NCBI GenBank assembly: GCA_036768485.1
Contig: JAVLUZ010000723.1
Span: forward strand, 248,001-312,000
Source: Mermis nigrescens
Lineage: Eukaryota; Nematoda; Enoplea; Mermithida; Mermithidae
Direction: 5' to 3'
Length of the DNA: 64,000 nt
Positions 33,991 through 46,274 of the stretch are shown here, one piece after another; position 1 is the stretch's first letter, and every line of letters starts with the position of its first letter. Position numbers and translations under genes: made by a program. A model generated the notes under the pieces. That model searched no databases and was not told the DNA's origin. It worked only from the letters and a program-made list of their open reading frames with translations.

Positions 33991-35461
33991 TTTACAACTT
34001 CTTCTGGCGCCTTTATCGAACAGTGTTGAGGACATTGATCAGGTCAAACGGCTAATCGATTCTCATTCTGATGGTCACGATCTAGTATCATCTGATGTTA
34101 CACGCGTCTTTCGTGATGGTCCCATTCACGAAAACCGCGTCCAGTTTGTCAAAGTTTGCCTAGCGTCGGTTCAGGCAAGGCATCGCTTCGTTTCCTTGAT
34201 CAATAAGACAGTCCGCGTTAAATCCAAAGACCAACTTTCGCGTTTGCGGTGCCGTCCTGACTTATCATTCCTTCAAAGAAAACGTCAACGCGAACTGGTT
34301 TCCGAGCTCAACGATCGTAAATCTCGAGGTGAAGAAGGTCTTTTTATCGATTTTCGCGCCAATTGTGTTAAATGCAAACCAAACCATAATATTAATAACC
34401 AACTCTTCACCTGGATAGTCGCGCCCCTTTCTCGTACTTTGCGTTTAAAAGTTCTGTATTTCAATTCAAGAAGTTTGTTAAATAAGCTAGGTGATTTAAA
34501 ACTGTTACTAAATAGCAAACAGTTTGAAATAATACTTTGTTGTGAATCTTGGCTTTATCCTGAAATTCCAGATAGTCTACTTTGCAGTTCAAATAATTAC
34601 CAAATTATTCGATGTGATCGGTTAAATAAACGTGGGGGTGGACTTATAGTTTTTGCTAATAATAATCTACATATTAAACACATCAAAATTCCTATCAATT
34701 TTCCTGCCTGTGAAATTTTAATTTTTGATTTATGCAATACTGATTTCAAAACTAGATTTATTCTAGCTTATCGTCCTCCTACTTATGATATTATGTATGC
34801 TGAAAGTCTTTGTAATTCTATTGAATGGGCTTCTAATGTACCTTATCCTTTATTAATTGTTGGTGATTTTAATCTTCCTAAAATTAATTGGGTCTCCAAC
34901 ACCTTTCCTTCTGATCCCATCAATACTTTATTTTATGACACCTTCTGTACAACTGGTTTGGAGCAACTAATCCGTAGTCCAACTCACGATAATAATATAT
35001 TAGATTTGCTTTTTTCACTTAATCAAGCCATTAACGTGAAGATATCACCTCCTTTTTCTGTTAGTGATCATAATTCTATTGCTTTCGAAATTCAAGGGTA
35101 CGAAGAGACAAATCACATGCCCTCTTGTTTAAATTTTCGAAAAGCCAATTACGAGTTAATTTCTATGCGATTAGCCACTGTTTCTTGGCCCGATTTATTT
35201 AATCAGTGTACTTCGGCAGATGATATGTATAATGTTTTTGTTTCAGTTCTTCAAACTATTAGTTCTGATCTAATACCTAAAAAAGCACATAGAAATTTTA
35301 AGAAAGTATTTCCTAAACACATCCGTAAGTTATATTTAAAAAAACTTAAATTATGGAAAAATTACAAAAAGTTCAAAACTCGAACAAATCGAACTATCTA
35401 TTCTAGTTTCTGCAAATCTATAAAAGAGAAACCAAAAATTTTTACGCTAAAGAAGAATTAG
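33990..35461 (+). CDS. LINE-A endonuclease domain, with ORF1-like N-terminus
   Basis: The first ~130 residues contain VTRVFRDG...RVQFVKVCLAS, QRELVSELNDRKSRGEEGL and a CVKC pair. They resemble the RNA-binding C-terminal part of ORF1 proteins in this LINE group, here continuous with the endonuclease. The apurinic-type endonuclease follows with FNSRSLLNKL, ESWLYPEI, GGGLIVFANN, AYRPPT, GDFNLPKINW and SDHNSIAFEI. The frame ends at 35461. Comparison with the sister copy (near 30440) shows a one-base difference near 35417, after which the RT frame continues. Confidence 0.85.
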
Positions 35462-35466
35462 AAGTT

Positions 35467-37206
35467 TTGAAATCAGGCGATATCCGTAACTTTTACAATT
35501 TTGTTAATTCTCGTTTAAAAATCAGGAAAAGTTCATTTCCCCTGACTTTATCTAATGGTATTGAATTAGATGACGATCATGTAAAAGCTAATCATTTTAA
35601 CTCATATTTTGCCTCTGTTTTCACTGTTGATGATCAAAATCTTCCTGTTTTTCAGGCTCGTACTTTTTCTTCGTTAGCAGAAATGAATTTCGATGTAGAC
35701 ACCGTTTACAGAGCTATTCGCGAATCTAAACCAAGTACTGCATGTGGCCCTGATGGCCTATGCTCATTTTTTATTAAAAAACTAGGTTATTTGCTTTCTC
35801 CTCCTCTTGCTTCTATCTTTGAAACTTCTTTTCGATCAGGTTCAATTCCAAAATTGTGGTATCAAGCAAACGTAATTCCAGTTTTCAAAAATAAAGGTGA
35901 TTCTGCTTGTGTAGAAAATTATCGTCCGATTTCGTTGTGTTGCTCTCCTTGTAAAATTATGGAAAAAATTGTTAATAAAAAGATTCTGGATTACTTAAAT
36001 ATAAATAATTTACTTTCTCCTCTCCAATTTGGATTTTTAAAAGGTCGATCATGTGAAATGCAATTGCTAAAGTGTAAAAACGAATGGGCAAAATTTATTG
36101 ATAGAAAATCTACTGTAGATGTAATTTTTATCGACTTTAAAAAAGCTTTCGATTCTTTATCGCACACAAAATTACTTCATAAACTTTCTGCATATGGTCT
36201 AAATGGTTTTCTTTTCAACTGGCTTAAATCTTTTTTATCCTCTCGATCTCAGTGCGTTGTTGTTAATAGTTCTTTTTCAGATAGCTTTAATGTAACTAGC
36301 GGCGTCCCGCAAGGGAGCGTGATAGGGCCAACCCTTTTTCTGATTTACATTAATGATTCATGTGATAATATGAGTAGTCGTATTCGGTTATTTGCTGACG
36401 ATGTTAAAATGTATAATTTGTCCTCTTCTAAAACTATACTTCAAAACGACCTTAATAAGCTTTATACATGGTCGCGTGAATGGCAGCTTCAGATATCTAT
36501 TGATAAATGCTCAGTTTTGTACATGGGTTATAATAATCCTAAACATCAATATTTTATTGGAAATCAACTTTTACCTTCTGATTCTGACTGTGTCCGCGAT
36601 TTAGGTGTTCTAATGTCTCAAAATTTGAAATTTCAGCAGCACTATCATGAAGTGATTAAAAAAGCTTCTCAGCGATCCAGTCTGATACTGAAGTTATTCT
36701 TCTCTCGTGATCATAAAATTTTGTCTCGTGCTTTTGTTGTATATGTTCGTCCGCTTTTAGAGTACTGCTGTACCGTTTGGAGTCCTTATCGTATTCGAGA
36801 TATTGATCGTATCGAGCGAGTTCAGCGCAAGTTTACCCGTTGTATTTTTGGTTTTAGCAGTGGTTTGTCATATAATGATCGTTTAAAAAGTCTGTCATTA
36901 GAACGTCTCGAAATACGCCGTATTCGTTTTGCTTTATCCTTTTATTATCAGATTATTCATGGAAAATCACACATTCTCTGTGACGAGTTTTTCGCATTTA
37001 ATCGCAACTATACTCGCTCTGTCAATAACCTTAAACTGACTGTTCCAGTAGCTCGTTCAGATATTCTCAAGTATGATTTCAGTCATAGATATGTGAATCT
37101 GTGGAATTCACTTCCAGTTGATGTTGTAAATTCACCTAGCTTAAAAATTTTTAAACGCAAACTAAATGCTTTTGATTTTTCTGTTCATCTGAAGGGGCAC
37201 GTGTAA
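35467..37206 (+). CDS. LINE-A reverse transcriptase
   Basis: A 579-codon open frame encoding RNA-dependent DNA polymerase for target-primed integration. Motifs in order: KPSTACGPDGL, NYRPISLCCSPCKIMEKI, FGFLKGRSC, IDFKKAFDSLSHTKLLHKL, SGVPQGSVIGPTLFLIYIND, RLFADDVKMY (catalytic FADD) and LGVLMSQNLKF. A C-terminal WNSLPVDVV region follows. The RT core is complete, so only the frame change near 35417 and the 5' truncation argue against activity. Confidence 0.9.
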   Translation: MKSGDIRNFYNFVNSRLKIRKSSFPLTLSNGIELDDDHVKANHFNSYFASVFTVDDQNLPVFQARTFSSLAEMNFDVDTVYRAIRESKPSTACGPDGLCSFFIKKLGYLLSPPLASIFETSFRSGSIPKLWYQANVIPVFKNKGDSACVENYRPISLCCSPCKIMEKIVNKKILDYLNINNLLSPLQFGFLKGRSCEMQLLKCKNEWAKFIDRKSTVDVIFIDFKKAFDSLSHTKLLHKLSAYGLNGFLFNWLKSFLSSRSQCVVVNSSFSDSFNVTSGVPQGSVIGPTLFLIYINDSCDNMSSRIRLFADDVKMYNLSSSKTILQNDLNKLYTWSREWQLQISIDKCSVLYMGYNNPKHQYFIGNQLLPSDSDCVRDLGVLMSQNLKFQQHYHEVIKKASQRSSLILKLFFSRDHKILSRAFVVYVRPLLEYCCTVWSPYRIRDIDRIERVQRKFTRCIFGFSSGLSYNDRLKSLSLERLEIRRIRFALSFYYQIIHGKSHILCDEFFAFNRNYTRSVNNLKLTVPVARSDILKYDFSHRYVNLWNSLPVDVVNSPSLKIFKRKLNAFDFSVHLKGHV

Positions 37207-37354
37207 GTTTTCACGTTCGTGACTGCGTGTCCCGTTGCTGACGTTTTAGTCATATATCGTTTTATCATATCTTTGTATCGTACGCTGTGTCTTTATTTTT
37301 ACCATGTCTTGTACGTTTTGCAATAAAATCTTTGTTGTTGTTGTTAAAAATTAT

Positions 37355-37570
37355 TCCAAAGAGGAGGGAGTCTATTTGCAAAACAATACATTTTCAAATT
37401 TAAGCGAGATTAAGGTATTTTTAGCTTTACCGAGTTAACTGATCGAGTGAAGCCATTATACACCGTGAACAACTCGTTAAAATCGATGTCTATAAGACGA
37501 TGGTAAATTTTATAGGCCATCGATAGATCATAACGGACTCGACGTAACTGAAGTGAGTCTAATTTAAAAA
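37355..37570 (-). repeat. LINE-B 3' end, reversed (part 2)
   Basis: Reverse complement of about 32400-32630; continues the copy at 33760-33990 across the LINE-A insertion. TCCGG-rich words like those of the 32910 inverted repeat follow to about 37640. Confidence 0.8.
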
Positions 37571-37725
37571 AATCTGGTTCCGGATTTCACCCATTTGTCC
37601 TGAATCTGGTTCCGGTCCTGGTTCCGGATTTTACCTTTTCCCAAAAACAGCATCTAACTACCCGAAATGTGGAAAAAGAACAACACAGGTAGGTAAGTAG
37701 GAATCGCGCGACAGAAAGAGCTTAC

Positions 37726-37792
37726 CGAATACTGTGAAGCAGACCAGCACCACTATAGCAAAAATTAGAAAAATTATTACGTCTGCGTCCAT
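37726..37792 (-). CDS. Candidate first exon: membrane-anchor N-terminus
   Basis: On the minus strand an ATG opens MDADVIIFLIFAIVVLVC, then four more residues and a good donor (GTAAGC), leaving one base of a codon. The 67-nt stretch is a typical signal-anchor segment. No second exon could be identified; further exons would lie leftward, beyond the LINE cluster. It may be a real host exon or a coincidence. The CCAAT-type word on the same strand (ATTGG read on the plus strand near 38306) lies about 0.5 kb upstream. Confidence 0.35.
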
Positions 37793-38129
37793 CGAATTTC
37801 AGGCAAACGAAATAATAACGACTTTAAGGAACAATTTTTGCACAGCCGAAGCGGACGTCAGCGCGAGTCATAAAAATTGGAAAATCATCTCTGATTACAG
37901 TATTAAGATTTAAAAGTATTTTGGGAACAGCGACAAACTTAATTTGTGGATGATTCGAATTGAACAAATTGATACAATTAAGTCTTTGCTTGTACAATTT
38001 TATTTTAACAATGAATAAAAAGAGCTGCAAAGGAACTTCGTAAAGTAAAATGCAATTAAATAAAATTAAATAAAATGAATTAAATACAATAAAATACAAT
38101 GAATGCATTACAATAAAATACAAATGTCG

Positions 38130-38560
38130 ATAAGGTATCTACATGGGCCGCACGTTTGCGGTCAGAACACAATTGACCGCGTTCGTTTTGATCACTCGTC
38201 GAGATACGATATCGGCGCGCCAGCCGTCAAGAAGCGGCAGGTTCGCGGTCGAACCCGACTCTGACAGTAGGACGTGCGGAGGCTATCTAGCCACGCAAGC
38301 CGTTGATTGGTCGCGCTCAAACATCAACGCACGCACCGCGACGAGTACCCACGCCATGTGAGTACGCCTGTGGATACCAAATGTATAAATCCCCTTTTCT
38401 TATCATGCAAAACATAGGCAACGTGACCGCTAATCCGGTTAAGCCTGTGTTGAGTGAGAGCTGAAAAATCAATAACGCTTATAGCGCCATCTTTAGCGCC
38501 AATTCATTATCGATATAAGCATATTCTTGTTTCTTGTTTTACTGTACCCCCAATTACCAT
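38130..38560. other. GC-rich island, possible promoter
   Basis: About 230 bases (38130-38360) are far richer in G/C and CpG than their surroundings. ATTGG and a downstream GTATAAATCCCC (about 38380) are TATA/CCAAT-like. It could be the promoter of the minus-strand exon at 37792 or of an unseen plus-strand transcript. No coding match was found. Confidence 0.35.
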
Positions 38561-39548
38561 TGTTAGTTGAGTTTGGCGTTGCGTTTCCAGCGATTAGTCG
38601 ACGTTCGTCTGTACAGCTGTTTAATCAACGACTTATTTTTATTCATTTTGTTTGGTGTATGTATGTATATAAAAATCGTAGGTAGCGCAATAGCGCTACC
38701 TATAATATACTTGGCCTCCTTTTTTCTTATATGTTTATCACAGCGAGTGCGAAATTTGTTTCCCCCTCACAGCTATAACGGCACACATCTGGGAGGTGCG
38801 GTTTTTTTTAATCGATGGATAATTAAGAAATTCGATGTCGGTCTTTTTTTGTTTTTGTTTACACTCAATACCGACTTAGCAATGAGCGTGTAGAGTGTAA
38901 ACCGAAAAATCAAATAATTTGGCGGAGGGCCAATTTTTTTCAAAATGTTGCCCCCGAGCTGTAGATTACGAATCTGACCTTAAAATTCCTTTACACCTCG
39001 ACGGTTGTTGCACAAAAAGTGTAAAGTATACGTGTTTTTTACTCTTTGCGGGTCCTTCAGCCTATCTAACTCAATTTTGGTTTCTGTGCAGTCCAATCAG
39101 TTTTAAAATGTAGAGGGTTGCAAAATCTCAAAACCGAATGTTTTTTTTCTCTTATAATGCAATAGTTCTTTATCTGTGATCGTTTTAGTGTAAAGGGTTC
39201 GAGACGAAAAACGATATTTCTTTCAACTACTCCGCTAAGTAGGCGGAACATGCTAATTATGCTTAAAAGGTGAAAGGTCAGAATAACGAATCTGACCTTT
39301 AAACTTTTCTACAGCCAGTGTTTGTTGAGGTATGAAGAGGTGAACTTTGAATTATACCTACACCGATTTTCTCACGCCGATAGATAACTCCGTATTGCAT
39401 ATTGTTTGATCAGATTTTCCTTATTTCAGAGGTTTTTGGCTCTCTTTAATAAATAATTATTTTTATCATCATAAATGCACTATTCTTAAAGTTCAGTAGA
39501 ATGATGAATATTTTTCAAAAAGTATAATCAAGCTGGAATCTTCCGATA

Positions 39549-39636
39549 TGTCGAGTTGGCGCAGTGGTTGACAACTCCGCTCTCGGATGCGGTATTAAGA
39601 AAAGAATGATAGTTCGAATCTTCTGAATGTTGACTT
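39549..39636 (+). tRNA. tRNA-like sequence (pseudogene or SINE head)
   Basis: GTCGAGTTGGCGCAGTGGTT looks like an acceptor strand plus A box, and AGTTCGAATCT is a B box. The 3' end TTGAC can pair with 5' GTCGA (one G-U), and T-runs follow. CCGC...GCGG could be an anticodon stem but with an 8-base loop, and the T stem is weak. I judge it non-functional or tRNA-derived; the isotype cannot be assigned. Confidence 0.4.
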
Positions 39637-39916
39637 TTTCATTTTTTCAATTCTCTCGGCAAAGCTATGAACTTCATTTGACTTATTCATCTATTTAGGT
39701 TCTGCAGATAGCACTTTTTTGTTTTTTTTAAATTTCGCCCCAGTTCTCGAACGGGAGTGTGAAGAGTGCGAAAATCTAGGGGTGAAAAGACACATTTTGG
39801 CTGAGTTTTCGACTTGTTTATGTCTGCCAACAACTCCGGTTATGAGTTTTAGGAAATTTTTTCTGACAGATATGTACTACGGATCAAGGGCTATCTTGTA
39901 ACTTCTGGGGCTTTGC

Positions 39917-41020
39917 CTGCTTTCAAGTTGTTGGAGTATCTTAGCGCGCGCAATGAGTTATTGATTAAGTACTTGAAGTATGTATTGATAGCTAAACTGA
40001 CAGCACGTCATTAGGACAGATACCCAACACACAACTACGAGAAAGCAACAAACCCAAATGTGGAAGTACCCCTTCTGGCCACTGGCACCTATGCAACAGC
40101 TAACGCTGGTCAAGAAGCTGCTGTGAAAACCTGCACTCTTCCAAAATGACCCTGAATACCTACTCAATTAAAAATCTCCACGGACGCAATTGGTCCGGTA
40201 CCCATGGAGATTATGGGTTGAGATTCCGACCGCAGATCCCAACCAGGAGCAATTAGACAACCCTGAATTTTCCCTAGGTCCTTGGACCTCTTTAGACCAA
40301 AAGAAATATTTTCTGCGAAAAGAAGGAAAAGGCTTCGCACTAGATTACCCATGGCGAAACAACTTCATAAATTTGCACCAATAGCACTGCACTGAATCTA
40401 CAAACAAACAAAGAGCTCATTCAAGAAATATCCACCAGAATATGTACCATAACAATTTACAGATTGAAAGAGAATCACTGCACAAAATGATAAGAAGAGA
40501 CTTACCCAACGAAAACTGGCAAGAAATAAATACGCAGGGTCACCTGTGTCCAATCTGACTACAGGAGACAGGAATGCACCCCTACAGTGGGATTTCAAAG
40601 TAATGAATTAAAACACAGACAATGGTGCCAATAAAGCTCGGAGATGATGATTGCAGAAAGTAAAGGCTCAATCGTCATTAATTAATCAATATCCTCAGAT
40701 TGGTCAATGCAGAAGAAGAAGAAAAGGACAATAAAGGAGAGAAAATGGAAAAGCCATATGATTGGCCCCACACAGGCCTGATCAAATAGCATACAATGCC
40801 TATGTTAAATGGAAAGGATAGGGATTGTAAGTCACAGGCATTTTCATCATAGTATCCTTTCACTGAATACAAGAGTCCAACCAATGACACTATTGAATGC
40901 TTCCACACATATTTGCTGATTTGAAAATATATTAATACAAGTGGAACAATTGACTGGAGGAGCTAATTGGTGCAATGACAAAAGAAGGCTAAGAGAATGG
41001 CAATAGATACACTATCATAA
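39917..41020 (-). repeat. Ty3/gypsy LTR (3' side)
   Basis: Shares TTGTTGGAGTATCTTAGCGC, ATCTCCACGGACGCAATTGG and AAGAGTCCAACC, in the same order and spacing, with 50885-52080. Boundaries are approximate. Confidence 0.8.
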
Positions 41021-41369
41021 TTCTCTCACTAAAAAAATTAACACGGCTAAATTTTTTAGAAAGGAAATAAATGAGAGAAATATAGAGAAAATTTGTTAGA
41101 TCCAACAAAATGGAAAATTTTGAGTAATTTATTGAAATTTTTGTCAGCCCTCTGTGTGGATGGGAAAATTTTGAGTTGAAAAGAATGGCGGCTGAATCCA
41201 TGACTAAGCCTCTATCGAGTAGTGCGGAAACCTGAAAAATAAATTTGGATAAAAGAAAAATTAAGTAGATTTTAGATAAAGTTAAGATAAAATAAGGCCA
41301 CCCTTGCTCTGAGCAAGGTCGAGAATCAACGAGCTAAAAATGACAAGATTATGCAAAATTTAAAGACGA

Positions 41370-43350
41370 GAATTTAAAGGGCAAAGAAACACTGTAAATC
41401 AACGGCAGTTTTATAATAAAGACGCTTTACAACAAAACACGGAAAACACGACGTTGATCCAATGAATAAAATGCTGCTGGCCACCGGCACAAACGCAGAG
41501 TCCAAATAAATGTAGAATGCGAGCCAAACGTGGCTATTAGCGGCGTTTGTGGTCGGGTTTCTGGCTGCCGGAAAGAAACGAGATGAGCGAATCGAGCGAC
41601 GTGACGAGTCGCTAGAGTCCCAGAGGGTGCGATGACGGCGATCCTCATCCAATAAGTTGCGCGGTTGCATGCGTTTGCGTAGGCTACGGTGTTTGTCGTA
41701 TCAACGGCATCAGGCGATAAGCACTGAACCCATAATAGACTCGTGGTTGGCTAGAAGGAGTAGCCGGACGGCGGAAATTGTCCTGGATAGAACGCGGCGG
41801 CGAAGGAAAGCTGACGAATTTTCCAAAACTTTCGATAGAAGGTGGTGGTGAGCATGATTGATGTTGACGCGGCTTGAATGACTGCTGGACCACGGCAATG
41901 TTGCCGTGGAGGTAGATTCTATCTGAAACGACAAAAAGTAAAGGGGGGGGTCCGGCCTGCAAATTTGATGGTTTCTGATAACAATGCCAGCTGACGATAT
42001 ATCATTGTTTGCCTCTCGCGGTGTTTGTATTTGTTCCAATCTCTGCCGGGCCAGCCCTAAAAAAGAATAACTTTATGAAAGGATCAAAAGGACCTTCTGA
42101 TACTCATGTTGGCGCAATTATGACGCTTAGCAGTGCTAAATCATGTGAAACCTTTGAAAACATCGCTCAATCATGGCGGCAATTGCGGCGGCATTGAGTA
42201 CGGTATGTAACGCTGTTGCGGCTGTTTGACTGCAGCCAAAAGTGACATTGTTCCCGGCTTTTGCCTTTGAGGATGCCTGAAACGAGAAAAAAATAGTTTC
42301 CGGATTTAGAATGCGACTGCCTTGCAACTACGACATTTGCCGTTTAGTTAACGATAGGCTTCTCACATATCTGATGAACTGCAAAATGCAGCTAACATCA
42401 TGTGATTGAATTTGCTTATAAATTTGAAAAAACGTGTTGCTTTTGAAACGCATTGCGTACTGCAATGGATCATAGTCCAAATTAAAGAAAAAGAAAATAA
42501 AAAATAAAGCAAGTGGCTTCAGCTTTGATTTCCGGCATCACGCAATTTCGACTATGAAAAAGCGGCTCATCACCAGCCGGTTCCTAAAATATTGCCCTGA
42601 AAACAGAACGTGAGGAGTGACTCCCACCACAATTTTGTAAAATAAGCCACTACATCTGCGCAATGTGGGCCGTAGACGTTAAAATAGGCGATTTTATTGT
42701 TGTTGGGTCGTGGCAAGCTAGAACGACGTCCCTCAAAGGTGCTCGCAGTTACTCCCGCCAACCCAAACGGGGGCTGTGGAACCTAGCTAAATTCCAGACA
42801 AAGACATGGCCACAAACATCGACAACCTGGATATATCAAACGAAAGGACCATTGGCCTGCATGTAGGTAGGATCCAGCTGCTGCCAATATCGCTCCCAAA
42901 CGCGTAGGGCATAAACAAACGGTCGTTAACATGCTCGGAATCGGCTAACAGAAATATCGGCTGTTAAAGATCATTCAACAATTGAAAAGGCACGATTAAG
43001 GCTAGGCGATTGTTCGTGTGTCTCGATCATTATGGTACGCCGAATATTATTGGCAGGCATGTAGGGCACTGACAACGGGATACTGTCCATCGCTACAGCC
43101 ACTACTTACGCGGCGAATGCGATTGTAGTGGTTAGGCGTCTCGTGAATGTGAAGGCCTGCCAGGATTTGAGTTACATGTTCGTCGTTTTCGAAATAAAGC
43201 ATCTGAAAAGGTACCACACTATCGCGGTGCTGCTTTTTACAGCAGCCGCAGCTTCAAGCACCACGGCGAAGCGGGCAGCGCCGTTGTTGCTCCTGGAGGC
43301 TGAACGCCGGACAATCTCGTCCACAATGTCCTCTTCTGTTGGGACACGCT
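41370..43350 (-). other. Ty3/gypsy 3' region with possible extra ORF
   Basis: The stretch between integrase and LTR is G/C richer than flanking DNA. On the minus strand it shows short open segments (41684-41962 and an overlapping 41710-42039), rich in Pro, Ser and Arg. It could be an extra C-terminal reading frame or untranslated leader. No envelope hallmark (fusion peptide, transmembrane anchor) was recognised. Confidence 0.4.
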
Positions 43351-43353
43351 GTT

Positions 43354-44521
43354 TCAGCCATGGCCCGCAAAAGGTGTAACGCTAGTTAAGGGCATGGCAT
43401 GTGCCGATTTAGCACCAATTAACAAACGAACGGGCACACACTCTCTTAAATTCCTTTCCCAGCCCGCTAATTCCTCAAAACTTATTACTACTGCCGGACA
43501 CACAGGTCGATGCGGTAGCTTAACTAAAACAAAATCACCTGGTACATATGCGTACTTTTCAGCAATGAGATCGGAATAGGGCAACCTAGGGCGGGTAAAA
43601 GGCGATTACGGTGCGCTACATGTTCGATTAAAGGATTATGCAACAGATGATGCAAGCCGTATACAGGTGTTGGCAAAGATTTGATGCGATACGGACCTAA
43701 TTTTTAGTGAAAGTTTTCCACTTTCGTGGCTGAATTACTGCTTTATTGTTGAGATATACAATATCATCAATTGCAAATTTATCATATGGTTATATTGCTT
43801 TTATATTACGCTTAGTAAAGATTTTCACAATGATATCGTGTAAGTTAAGAAGCCGTAAGTTTCAGATCAGCAAGATATTTTTCAGCGATGTTAGGTAGAT
43901 TAGGATTCAACGAAGATCGCTTAAGAGCTGTATATCGAGTGGAAAAGAAGGTTCGCCAACGAAGCACATCTCAAATGGCGAAATATTCGTAGATGACTGC
44001 GGCTCCTATGCAGTATGCAAATAAGTGCAAAAGGCAAAATTGTTCCCAGTCGTACTGATTTCTCGCGCTTAATTTGGAAAGTCCATCGGATGAGTGTTCG
44101 ATTATATTCTACTAACCATCACACTGCAGATGATAAGGGGTTGTGAAAACTTTTGAACGTTTAAAAATTTGCAAATTTCTGAAACAAGGCTGATGCAAAA
44201 TTTGAGCCTTGATCAGTAAAAAATCGCTTTGGAACACCATGCCTAGGAATAATCTCTGGCAATAATAGATTTGCGATGGTGACTGCTTTTATATCAGACA
44301 CTGCAAACGCTTCAACATACTTAGTAAAATAGTCCATGAAAAACAACAATTTGATCATTCCCGGACGTTGAACAAGACATATGCAGACAATCACACGCGA
44401 TTAACTCAAACGGTGCTGAAACCTCTATGGGCTGCAGAGGTATGGCGGTGGGATTATTCGCTACCTTACGCTGCAAACACACCTCACAATTCTTACACCA
44501 TGCAAGCACATCATTCTCCAT
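43354..44521 (-). pseudogene. Ty3/gypsy integrase
   Basis: The order on the minus strand is a zinc-binding remnant (WCKNCEVCLQRK, 44321-44521), the catalytic core (FFMDYFTKYVEAFAV, then RFFTDQGSNFASALF; two of the D,D,E acids visible), and a C-terminal segment at 43354-43584 (PYSDLIAEKYAYVPGDFVLV). Frames change between these segments. Confidence 0.8.
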
Positions 44522-45096
44522 TCTAGGCCACCAGTAACGAGAAGCTGAATGGCGGGTGCGAGATTTTCAGCTTTTTAAAAATGAATTCAAAGATAGAATC
44601 GTGAAATTCGGTTAATATGAAGCTACGAAGCGATTTGGGAATGACAAGCTGATGAATGGTATTAGCTGCGCGTTTAGGCTGAAATCTTGCTATAGAGAAT
44701 TTTATTTAGCAAGAAAAATTGTCATGATATTTACGTGTTGTTAAAGTCATTGAGCGATTCGCGAATTTTATTTAACTCTTCATCTTGACGTTGTTCGGCA
44801 AGAAGTTTCCGCAGGCGACAAAATTTCTGCTTTTTCAGCTTCAGATAAAGTGATGCGTTCATAAAAGATTGGCGGATGATCTTTTTGCGCAGCTTGCTGT
44901 TTTCAAAATGATGATTTGTTGTCTTATATCAGGTGGTTCGTTGTCGTTGTCAGACTAGACGCTTCAGATTCGAGGTTAGCGACATTAGCAACGGGTTTAC
45001 GTCTGAGTTTATAACGTTGTTCACGCGCGATCGCATTTAGGATGGCGCGATAATAAATCCACAGCGCAGTTATATGCGCCTGGTACATAAACAACC

Positions 45097-46266
45097 TCAT
45101 ACTCGTATTCCTGCAATTTTAAACCCCAGTTGCCTTAAACGACTGGAAGGATCTTTTGCATTTACGAGCCAAGCAAGCGCCTGATGATCTGTTTCTACGA
45201 TGAATTTTTTACCTAGAAGATAATGCCTATAATGCTTAATTGCCCAGACAACCGCTAAAGCCTTCCTTTTCAGAAGTGGCATAGTTACATTCCGCCGAGT
45301 TTAAAACACGGCTAGCATAACCAAGGATGAAACGATTTTTAGATGGAAGATGTTTCGGCGTAAGAATGGCACCTACGCGTAATTGCTTGGTGTCGGTTGT
45401 CAGGATGAATTGATGGTCATTATCGAACTTAGCAACTGCAAAATCGGTGGTGAAGTAAAGGCATCTGTTTGAAAAGCTTTTTGATACCTCAGTCCAAAGA
45501 AATTCGCGGTTCTTTCCTTAATAAACGAAAAAGAGGTTTCAAGCGATTTTCGCGAGATCTTTTACAAAATTTTTTGAACCATTGTACGAAAGACCAAGAA
45601 ATTTCTGTGAAGCTTTCACCGTTTTTGGAACTGGAAAATTGATCAAATCTGCAATTTTAGTTAAGTCAGGAGCAATACCTAGCGAATCCTATGCGATGGC
45701 CCAAAAATTGGACTTCTGCATGAGCTAGATGACATTTTTCTGGTTTAAGCCTTTAAAGCAGATTTTGTAACGACGAAAGACATCTTCTAGATCTTTAAGA
45801 TGCTCTGAAAACGTGCGCGAAAACACAATTATATCGCCGATATATAATGCAGACAGGTTTTCCAATTTAAACCAGCGAGAACAAGCTCCATAAGGCGCTG
45901 AAAATCGGCGGGGCGTTTTTTAAACCAAAAGGTAACACTTCGAATTCGTAGTGACCTACGATAAAAGCGGTTTTTTCACGCGATTTTTCATCAAGGGGGA
46001 TCTGCCAATACCCAGATTTTAAGTCTAGCGACGTATGTTGCAGACCCCAGGGCATCAAAATAATCATCAATTTGAGGAAGGGGGTAAATTTGAGTTTTTG
46101 TCACATCATTTAATCGGCGATAATCCACAACTGGGTGGAGGGAACCATCTTTTTCCCAATTAAACAAAGGACTGGCCCAGGGGCTTGTTGTTGGCCTGAT
46201 GACTTTTCCCGCAATCATTTCATTAATTATTCTTTGCATGGCTTGCTCTGCGCGCGTGTTTGACAC
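45097..46266 (-). pseudogene. Ty3/gypsy reverse transcriptase and RNase H
   Basis: RT is seen in VIRPTTSPWASPLF, VVDYRRLNDVTKTQIYPLPQ and, after a frame change near 46000, LDLKSGYWQIPLDEKSREKT and LPFGLKNAPPIF. RNase H appears at 45097-45282 as LAVVWAIKHYRHYLLGKKF and VETDHQALAWL. The YxDD segment between them is decayed. Confidence 0.85.
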
Positions 46267-46274
46267 GATAAGTT

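Larger units (their letters stand above)
33990..37346 (+). mobile_element. LINE-A retrotransposon, 5'-truncated, nearly intact
   Basis: A 3.36-kb non-LTR element inserted into a reversed LINE-B end. It has endonuclease and reverse transcriptase domains, a 3' region with AATAAA (37323-37328) and a terminal (TTG)4 tail. This arrangement fits the jockey/CR1 group. The 5' end is truncated inside an upstream RNA-binding-type domain. The decayed sister copy is at 29310-31817. Confidence 0.88.

Noticed and set aside
38567..38893. Hydrophobic 108-codon ORF
   Set aside because: Hydrophobicity comes from T-rich DNA; no start context, domain or conserved motif.
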